DNA from: Calditrichota bacterium
GTDB lineage: Bacteria > Calditrichota > Calditrichia > Calditrichales > Calditrichaceae
Assembly (NCBI GenBank): GCA_024278715.1
Contig: JAJRSN010000204.1
Location: forward strand, 1-5,029
Direction: 5' to 3'
Length of the DNA: 5,029 nt
Positions 1-5,029 of this stretch are shown piece after piece (the stretch's first letter is position 1; each line of letters begins with the position of its first letter). Position numbers and translations under genes: made by a program. A model generated the notes under the pieces. It did not search any database. It was not told the DNA's origin and saw only the letters and a program-made list of their open reading frames with translations.

Positions 1-3000
1 ACCAGAACATGGGTATCGCGGTTAGAACCCGTGGGTCCCCAGTAATTGAAATGGTATGTAAATTGTCCGTATCCGCCGATCAGGAAATTAGGTTTTAAGC
101 GGGTACGGGTCAGACTGTTGTGACCTCCGGCTCGGCGGTTACCGCGCACGGGAGATTTCGGAACGGAAAAGGTGCGTTCGGGCGAATGGTACTGAATACA
201 AATGCCTCTCGGGATGCGCGCGCTGACGCAGGCTCGTGTTACCACAACTCCGTTGTCATTGTAAACTTCCACCCAGTCGTTATCCACAACACCCAGAGCT
301 TCGGCGTCTTTATCATTTATCCACAAGGGTTCAATCCCGCGCGAAAGGGTGGTCATGCGGTGATTGTCGCCGTAAGTGGAATGGATATGCCACTTACCGT
401 GAGGCGTCAGGTAATTCAGGGTCATGGAATTGGTTTCCTCTTTGGTAAAAGAGATATCGGCATATTGCGCGGGCGTGGGTTTGGGCTTGTAAGTGGGCAA
501 GTGTTCGCCGAACTGAATGTACGCGGGATGATCCAGGTAAAACTGCTGTCTTCCGGTGAGGGTTCTCCAGGGCACTAATTTTTCCACATTATAGGTAAAC
601 GGCGAATAGGCTCGCCCGTCGGTAACCAGCCCGGACCACATGGGGCTGTTGACAAAGCGCCGCGGCTGCGATTGCAGATCTTGGTAACTTACGCTTACAT
701 CCCGCGATTTTTCCGCGAGGTCAGCCAGCGGAAGTCCCACTTTCTTTTCCATTTGTTTGTAAGAACGATAGGCGAGTTCTCCGTTTGTCACGGTCGCCAG
801 TTGCAAGATGACATTACAGACCTGTTCGTCATTATTAAGCGAAGGAAATTTTTTCCCGTTCCAGGTTTCGGTGGGCTGGGTTACGAGCATTTTATCGTAA
901 TAATCGTCGATGTTGTAATGCGTTCCGTGAGCGCCGATGCCTTTTTCGCGCGCCAACGAACCTAAAGAAATATATTGTTTGTACAGGTTTTTGTAATCTC
1001 TGAGAACAATTTCCAAACCGGGCATTGTTTTGCCGGGCAGAGGTTCAATTTCGTCATCGATCCAATTTTTAATTTGCGGCTGGGCGATTTCGGCGGGCGT
1101 GTCATGCGCCAGAGGTTTGGCGACGACGTCTGCTACCGGTTCGGGGAAATGCTTTTTCGACAGTTCGGAGAACTTGCGCGAAATTTGTTTGAAAATTTCC
1201 CAATCGCTTTTCGATTCCCAGCAGGGCGGCACAGCCTGAGATAAGGGATGGATAAAACTGTGCATGTCGGTTGAATTTAAATCAGCCTTTTCGTACCAGG
1301 TGGCGGCGGGCAGAACGATGTCCGAATAGAGCGCGGAAGTATCCATCCGGAAATTCAAATCGACAACCAGATCCATTTTGCCCTGAGGGGCTTTATCGTG
1401 CCAGATAATTTCTTTGATGGAATCTTTGGCGAACTGATCATCGTTAATTGAATTGGTGTGTGTGCCGAGATAATGTTTAAGAAAGTATTCATGCCCTTTT
1501 GCGCTGGACATCAGGGCGTTTCCCCGCCAGATATACCAGACGCGAGGCCAGTTTTCGGGAGCGTCGGGGTCTTCCACCGAAAATTTTAACTCCCGCTTTT
1601 TTAACTGATTTACTATGTATTGAATAATATCTTTCTCTTCTTTGGAGCCGGTTGCCTGTTCCGCCTCGCGAACCAGGTCAAGCGGATTTTTATTGAATTG
1701 CGGATAAAACGGCATCCAACCGTTTCGGACAGCCTGAATCTGCACATCCATGGTGTGCCCTTTTGCCAGTGAATTTTCGGATTGTTCCGCCGGCACCGAA
1801 TGGTAATCGGTAAACGATCTTTCGTAACGCCATTGATCGGTGTGCACATAGTGCCAGCTCGGGGCGTTCTGGAGCCGCGACGCACCGTACCAATCTTTGG
1901 CAAAGGCAATGGTTCCCCACGGTTCGCCGGGAGCTAATTTTTCCTGCCCAACGTAATGCGCCAATCCGCCGCCGTTAACTCCGATGCATCCGCAGAACAT
2001 CAAAGAATGAATGGCGGCTCGGTACATCAAATTTCCGTGGTACCAGTGATTAATTCCCGCGCCGATAATAACCGTGCATTTTCCGTTGGTGTATTGCGCC
2101 GTTCGTCCCCACTCGCGGGCAAACTTGATTACATTGTCGCGCGACAACCCGGTGTATTTTTCGGACCAGGCGGGAGTATAGGGGCTGTTTTCGTCGTCAT
2201 AATTTTTTGGATAATCGCCGGATAACCCTCTCGAAACGCCGTATTGAGCCATTAAAAGATCGTAAACCGTGGTGACGGTAATCGTTCCCTCTTTTGTTTT
2301 GATTTTCCTTACGGGAACCCCTCTCCGGAGCTGCGTGCCTTCGGCAAAATTGTCCAGTGAGACCGTCGCTTCGCCGTCGTTCGCATTCAGAAAGCTAAGC
2401 ACGGGTCGGATTTCGCTGCCGTCTTTGCCGTCTTTTAAGAGTAGGTTCCATTTTCCTTCGGTTTTACCCCAGCGGTAGCCCACGCTTCCCATGGGCATTT
2501 TGGGATGGTCGGCTTCGGAATCCCACATCAAAAACTTCCACTCGCCGTTTTCTTCCGCTTCGTATTTTTGTAAACGATTTGCTCTGACCAATTGTCCGGG
2601 TTTAAAAGAACCGTCCTTTTCCTGCAATTCTACCAGTAAAGGCGCGTCCGAATATTTTTTAAGATAGTCGATGAAATAAGGCACTTGTTTTTCGTGGTGA
2701 AATTCTTTTAAAATAACGTGATTAACCGCCATCCACCAGGCGCCGTCCTGCCCGGAATTGATAGCCAGCCATTCGTCGGCATATTTGGCTACCTGATTAA
2801 AATCGGGAGCAAAAACATACATTTTGGTTCCGTTGTGCCGGGCTTCCGCGGCAAAATGGCAATCGGGCGTACGGGTCATATTAAGATTGGAACCCATAAC
2901 GGCTAATAATTTTGCATTATACCAGTCCGCCGATTCCTGCACATCGGTTTGTTCACCCCAGGTTTCGGGAGAAGCGTTGGGCAAATCGCAATACCAGTCG

Positions 3001-3611
3001 TAAAAAGACAATGAGATGCCGCCCATTAATTGCAGCATTCGCGCTCCGGCTGCGTAACTGATCATGGACATGGCGGGGATCGGCGAAAAACCGGCAATGC
3101 GGTCGGGTCCGTGTTTTTTTATTGTGTAAATATTCGCAGCAGCCATAATTTCGAGCACGGTATCCCAATTGGTACGACGGAATCCTCCTTTGCCGCGCGC
3201 TTTTTGCCAGCGTTCTCTTTTCTCGTGGTCTTCAACAAGACTCGTCCAGGCGTCAACGGGATCGTCAAATTCCTGCCGCGCTTTATTCCAGAAATCGAGC
3301 AAAGCCCCCCGAATGTAAGGATACTTTACGCGCAAAGGACTGTAAAGATACCATGAATAGGAAATGCCCCTTTGGCAACCCCTCGGCTCGTAAGGAGGCA
3401 ATCCGTGCTCCAGGGAAGGATAGTCAAGTCCCTGCATCTCCCAGGTAACAATACCGTCTTTAACGTGGATTTGCCAGGTACAGCTTCCCGTGCAGTTCAC
3501 TCCATGGGTGCTTCGTACAATTTTATCATATTGCCAGCGATTACGGTAAAACTGCTCCCAGTTTCTTTGTTTAGGAACAATATCGTCTCGAATCCAGGAT
3601 TTCCTGCTCAT
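1..3611 (-). CDS. narG: Respiratory nitrate reductase alpha subunit NarG (3' end cut by window edge)
   Basis: Catalytic subunit of membrane-bound nitrate reductase (nitrate to nitrite, Mo-bisMGD family). The frame is open for 1203 codons from the ATG at 3611 to the window edge, with no internal stop or frameshift; comparison with remembered E. coli NarG (1247 residues) shows near-continuous similarity. The N-terminus has STHGVNCTGSCTW, giving the FS0 ligands His36, Cys40 and Cys44, with Cys79 in EPRGCQRG. Residues 203-211 read FYDWYCDLP, where Asp209 (codon 2985-2987) matches the E. coli Mo ligand Asp222. WGEQTDVQES, GAGINHWYH, FCGCIG and GGGLAHYVGQEK follow. The molybdopterin dinucleotide-binding C-domain starts near residue 1075 and the last visible part is YWGPTGSNRDTHVL. 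About 20-35 residues are missing at the left. The N-terminus is about 14 residues shorter than in E. coli and has no Tat signal, so a cytoplasmic location is inferred. AAGGA eight bases upstream supports the start. It lies 48 bases after the cytochrome gene, likely co-transcribed. Confidence 0.97.
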   Translation of the reverse strand, partial: MSRKSWIRDDIVPKQRNWEQFYRNRWQYDKIVRSTHGVNCTGSCTWQIHVKDGIVTWEMQGLDYPSLEHGLPPYEPRGCQRGISYSWYLYSPLRVKYPYIRGALLDFWNKARQEFDDPVDAWTSLVEDHEKRERWQKARGKGGFRRTNWDTVLEIMAAANIYTIKKHGPDRIAGFSPIPAMSMISYAAGARMLQLMGGISLSFYDWYCDLPNASPETWGEQTDVQESADWYNAKLLAVMGSNLNMTRTPDCHFAAEARHNGTKMYVFAPDFNQVAKYADEWLAINSGQDGAWWMAVNHVILKEFHHEKQVPYFIDYLKKYSDAPLLVELQEKDGSFKPGQLVRANRLQKYEAEENGEWKFLMWDSEADHPKMPMGSVGYRWGKTEGKWNLLLKDGKDGSEIRPVLSFLNANDGEATVSLDNFAEGTQLRRGVPVRKIKTKEGTITVTTVYDLLMAQYGVSRGLSGDYPKNYDDENSPYTPAWSEKYTGLSRDNVIKFAREWGRTAQYTNGKCTVIIGAGINHWYHGNLMYRAAIHSLMFCGCIGVNGGGLAHYVGQEKLAPGEPWGTIAFAKDWYGASRLQNAPSWHYVHTDQWRYERSFTDYHSVPAEQSENSLAKGHTMDVQIQAVRNGWMPFYPQFNKNPLDLVREAEQATGSKEEKDIIQYIVNQLKKRELKFSVEDPDAPENWPRVWYIWRGNALMSSAKGHEYFLKHYLGTHTNSINDDQFAKDSIKEIIWHDKAPQGKMDLVVDLNFRMDTSALYSDIVLPAATWYEKADLNSTDMHSFIHPLSQAVPPCWESKSDWEIFKQISRKFSELSKKHFPEPVADVVAKPLAHDTPAEIAQPQIKNWIDDEIEPLPGKTMPGLEIVLRDYKNLYKQYISLGSLAREKGIGAHGTHYNIDDYYDKMLVTQPTETWNGKKFPSLNNDEQVCNVILQLATVTNGELAYRSYKQMEKKVGLPLADLAEKSRDVSVSYQDLQSQPRRFVNSPMWSGLVTDGRAYSPFTYNVEKLVPWRTLTGRQQFYLDHPAYIQFGEHLPTYKPKPTPAQYADISFTKEETNSMTLNYLTPHGKWHIHSTYGDNHRMTTLSRGIEPLWINDKDAEALGVVDNDWVEVYNDNGVVVTRACVSARIPRGICIQYHSPERTFSVPKSPVRGNRRAGGHNSLTRTRLKPNFLIGGYGQFTYHFNYWGPTGSNRDTHVL

Positions 3612-3659
3612 TTAATGTTTCCTTAATTTTTTTGGGATTGGCTGTTTATTTAATTTTAT
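3612..3659 (-). promoter_or_regulatory. Intercistronic gap with narG ribosome binding site
   Basis: The 48 bases between the cytochrome stop codon and the narG ATG are very AT-rich. On the minus strand they contain AAGGA at 3624-3620, eight bases before the ATG at 3611, which is a normal Shine-Dalgarno position and fixes the narG start. I see no hairpin followed by a T-run, so read-through from the cytochrome gene into narG is expected. Confidence 0.7.
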
Positions 3660-4526
3660 TTAGCGTTTTGAATAAAAAATTTGTTTGCTTTCTTTTAACA
3701 TAGCTTGTCTTACCCCCTTAAAACGGCGGTTCCAGATCAGATCGAACAATACCAGTAAAACCACTACTCCGCCCAAGCCGAATAAGATAAAATTAATCAT
3801 TAAGGCTGACGATTGGGGGGCGTCCTTTTCGGTTTCGTTCTTCAGAAAGGCGACGAGAGGCAGTATCTCTTTTTCATCCAAGGGATGGGCTTTGAAAACA
3901 GGACTCATTGTCAAACCCGGCGGAGCGATCAACCAGGCGGAAAGTCCTTTGCGTCCCTGTAATCTTGCGTAAGCCCGGGTCAGGTTTGGTCCCAGCCGTC
4001 CCCCGCCCAGTATTCCGTTAAAGCTGTTGACATGATGACACCCGATACAGGAAGGACCACCGTTTATTAACGCTTTTTGACCGGTAAATAATTTTTTTCC
4101 TTCTTCAATATCGCTGGGTAAAAGCGGACGATCGCTTAAACGGGTGCCCGCAAACTGCGATTTCTCTTTTTTCGATTCTTCATCTATTAAATTTAAGAGC
4201 GCGTTGGCAAGGTCTTTATTTATTCCGGGGGTTCTCCTCATTATGGCGCCGCGTGATTCTTTTTGCAGCTTAAGCGCATAAGGATCGCCGCTGTTTAAAA
4301 TGCCTTCGGGATCCAATATCCATTTGATCAGCCATTCCCGCGATTGACGCTGCGTTACATTCTTTAAATCCGGTCCCGTTAACCTGCCCCCGCCTATGGT
4401 GTGGCAGCTTGCGCAGTTGGTTTTAAAATATTGAACCACATCCTGACTAAATAAAGGGATATGGAAAAGCGCGACGATAATTAATACTTTGAACAGTATT
4501 CCTGAACGATTCTTTAGTGCCAACAT
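3660..4526 (-). CDS. Membrane-anchored dihaem cytochrome c of the nar operon (NarC-like)
   Basis: A 288-residue c-type cytochrome, probably an electron carrier or assembly partner for the nitrate reductase encoded next. Residues about 10-27 are a hydrophobic signal segment ending LFS-Q, consistent with Sec export. Two CXXCH haem sites are visible: CASCH at 38-42 and CIGCH at 160-164. Each begins a similar domain: GGGRLTGPDL after haem 1 and GGGRLGPNL after haem 2, each followed by a WLI motif and a candidate distal methionine (Met96, Met207). Residues about 241-263 form a transmembrane helix followed by a basic tail (NRRFKGVRQ...), so the haems should face outside and the tail the cytoplasm. 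I chose the ATG at 4526 because GAGGAG lies just before it and the signal peptide begins there; an in-frame ATG at 4595 would add 23 polar residues before the signal. Gene order resembles Thermus narC-narG, but orthology to NarC is inferred from context and architecture. Confidence 0.9.
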   Translation of the reverse strand: MLALKNRSGILFKVLIIVALFHIPLFSQDVVQYFKTNCASCHTIGGGRLTGPDLKNVTQRQSREWLIKWILDPEGILNSGDPYALKLQKESRGAIMRRTPGINKDLANALLNLIDEESKKEKSQFAGTRLSDRPLLPSDIEEGKKLFTGQKALINGGPSCIGCHHVNSFNGILGGGRLGPNLTRAYARLQGRKGLSAWLIAPPGLTMSPVFKAHPLDEKEILPLVAFLKNETEKDAPQSSALMINFILFGLGGVVVLLVLFDLIWNRRFKGVRQAMLKESKQIFYSKR

Positions 4527-4535
4527 TATCTCCTC
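4527..4535 (-). promoter_or_regulatory. Ribosome binding site of the cytochrome c gene
   Basis: On the minus strand the bases before the ATG at 4526 read GAGGAGATA. The GAGG core ends five bases before the start codon. This decides in favour of the inner ATG over the in-frame ATG at 4595, which would place 23 extra residues ahead of the signal peptide. Confidence 0.75.
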
Positions 4536-4625
4536 AAAGAATAATCTACCTGATCCACGATTTGCCGCTGACCCGCGACCCATATAATCAGTCAACTATT
4601 ATGCCATCACATTTAAGAGGACATA

Positions 4626-4709
4626 ATGCAAAGTGAGATGATTAGTTATCCCGTTATTTTTACGGTAATTGAATGCATAAAATATGACTATTTACAGGTG
4701 CGGTATTAA
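4626..4709 (+). CDS. Possible 27-residue small ORF, divergent from the nar operon (doubtful)
   Basis: The frame starts MQSEMISYPVIFTVIECIKY and ends at TAA 4707-4709. It is preceded by AAGAGGA, about five to six bases before the ATG, which is a plausible ribosome binding site. The peptide has a mildly hydrophobic centre (YPVIFTVIECI) but is not a clear membrane segment. I recognise no family. Reading frames this short arise readily by chance in AT-rich spacer DNA, so this is a candidate only. Confidence 0.12.
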   Translation: MQSEMISYPVIFTVIECIKYDYLQVRY

Positions 4710-4829
4710 TGATGAATTTAAACGGAACTGTATATTGAAGTATGCAGCTCAAATTTGCCAAAATGACTTAATATGTTGATAATAAAAAAAATAGCAGGTC
4801 TATACGCGAGTATGCACCGGTTTATGGGG

Positions 4830-4905
4830 GCGTGACGAGTGACAAGTTACAAGTGACAAAGTTACAGAGTAACAAGGACGTGAAGCGTGATGCGTGATGA
4901 GTGAC
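4830..4905. repeat. Degenerate heptamer tandem repeat, consensus near rrGTgAC
   Basis: Successive seven-base units are visible: GCGTGAC (4830), GAGTGAC (4837), AAGTTAC (4844) and AAGTGAC (4851) in exact register. AAGTTAC (4859) and GAGTAAC (4867) follow, each after one inserted base. After an 11-base interruption the register resumes with GCGTGAT (4885), GCGTGAT (4892) and GAGTGAC (4899). Because seven is not a multiple of three the array does not keep one amino-acid repeat. It also includes the perfect small inverted repeat GTTAC-AGA-GTAAC at 4861-4873. Its role is unknown; it resembles the heptanucleotide intergenic repeats found in several bacterial groups. Confidence 0.75.
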
Positions 4906-4916
4906 AGGTAAGAAAG

Positions 4917-4937
4917 ATGAAAAATGAAAAATGACAA
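4917..4937. repeat. Three-unit ATGAAAA heptamer tandem repeat
   Basis: ATGAAAA at 4917-4923 is repeated exactly at 4924-4930 and followed by ATGACAA at 4931-4937. The unit length is the same as in the preceding rrGTgAC array, and the last unit carries the TGAC of that array, suggesting that the two repeat families grade into each other. Confidence 0.65.
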
Positions 4938-5029
4938 AAGAAAAAGATTATCAGAAAGCAGAGACGAGTAAAGAGTGACAAAGTGGACTGAGTAGTAAAT
5001 AATAAATCGTCAATCATAAGTCGTAAATC
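4938..5029. repeat. Purine-rich degenerate repeat tail running off the right edge
   Basis: The plus strand here is strongly purine-rich, with no convincing gene on either strand. It contains a further copy of the array core, GAGTGACAAAG at 4973-4983, and ends with two related stretches, AATCGTCAATC (5005-5015) and AAGTCGTAAATC (5018-5029). These look like the beginning of an AATCGTAAATC-type repeat that probably continues beyond the window. Confidence 0.4.

Larger units (their letters stand above)
4527..4829. other. AT-rich upstream region of the nar operon, no clear gene
   Basis: About 300 bases of AT-rich DNA that should contain the operon promoter on the minus strand. I searched by eye for TTGACA/TATAAT pairs, for the Bacteroidota TTTG...TAnnTTTG pattern and for FNR-type TTGAT-N4-ATCAA sites, and found no complete match. 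Single half-sites occur: TTGAC on the minus strand at 4595-4591, about 65 bases before the cytochrome start, and TTGAT on the plus strand at 4776-4780. A short inverted repeat CCGT-N7-ACGG lies near 4651-4665 but its four-base stem is too weak to call a terminator. The region also holds a weak plus-strand reading frame, listed separately. Confidence 0.5.

Noticed and set aside
120..578. 152-codon open frame on the plus strand
   Set aside because: It lies antisense within narG, whose minus-strand translation matches the NarG family throughout (for example LNYLTPHGKWHIHSTYGDN). The plus-strand product resembles nothing I know and is a shadow.
672..2906. Several plus-strand frames of 62-97 codons
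   Set aside because: All are antisense to narG and overlap conserved NarG motifs; no ribosome binding sites or recognisable domains.
1613..3168. Minus-strand frames of 71-98 codons at 1613-1909, 1690-1920 and 2953-3168
   Set aside because: They are out of frame with narG inside continuous narG coding sequence. Their presence does not indicate a frameshift, because the narG frame is open and family-like through the same positions.
3685..3972. 95-codon plus-strand frame
   Set aside because: Antisense to the cytochrome c gene, which has two CXXCH motifs, a signal peptide and a membrane anchor.
4527..4595. Longer start for the cytochrome gene at the in-frame ATG 4595
   Set aside because: It would put 23 polar residues before the signal segment and lacks a good ribosome binding site, while the ATG at 4526 has GAGGAG immediately upstream and starts the signal peptide.
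4585..4600. Minus-strand TTGAC-TGAT-TATAT as an FNR/DNR-type operator
   Set aside because: Only the left half matches the consensus; the right half does not resemble GTCAA or ATCAA.
4651..4665. CCGT-N7-ACGG hairpin as a terminator
   Set aside because: A four-base stem without a following T-run is too weak.
4830..5029. CRISPR array
   Set aside because: Units are about seven bases, degenerate and contiguous, with no 20-40 base repeats separated by unique spacers.

Overview
The window holds the start of a respiratory nitrate reductase operon, read entirely on the minus strand (right to left in these coordinates). Two genes are well supported. The first is a membrane-anchored dihaem cytochrome c (4526 down to 3660). 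The second, 48 bases downstream, is narG, the molybdenum-containing catalytic subunit of a NarGHI-type nitrate reductase (3611 down to the left edge). narG is open in one frame from its start to position 1 and lacks only an estimated 20-35 C-terminal residues. It is not broken: the window simply ends inside it. By family convention narH, narJ and narI would lie to the left, outside the window.

Right of the cytochrome gene (4527-5029) is about 500 bases of AT-rich DNA without a convincing gene. Its inner part (4527-4829) should carry the operon's promoter and leader, but I could not identify a convincing sigma-70 promoter, Bacteroidota-type promoter or FNR/NarL operator. Its outer part (4830-5029) is a degenerate short-repeat region built largely on a heptamer resembling rrGTgAC, followed by ATGAAAA heptamers and an AAATC/TCGT-rich tail that runs off the right edge. 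A weak 27-codon reading frame on the plus strand (4626-4709) has a plausible ribosome binding site but is unproven.

How the parts work together (inference from families): NarG reduces nitrate to nitrite at a Mo-bisMGD centre, taking electrons through its FS0 cluster from NarH and NarI. The cytochrome c, with an N-terminal signal and a C-terminal membrane anchor, would sit outside the cytoplasmic membrane. It is probably an accessory electron carrier or assembly factor, as described for NarC of the Thermus narCGHJI operon. The window suggests a nitrate-respiring bacterium of moderate GC content with AT-rich spacers. The gene order cytochrome c then narG, unlike enterobacterial narGHJI, and the heptamer-type intergenic repeats are reminiscent of FCB-group genomes (Calditrichota, Ignavibacteria and relatives). 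That assignment is a guess from style, not a demonstrated placement.
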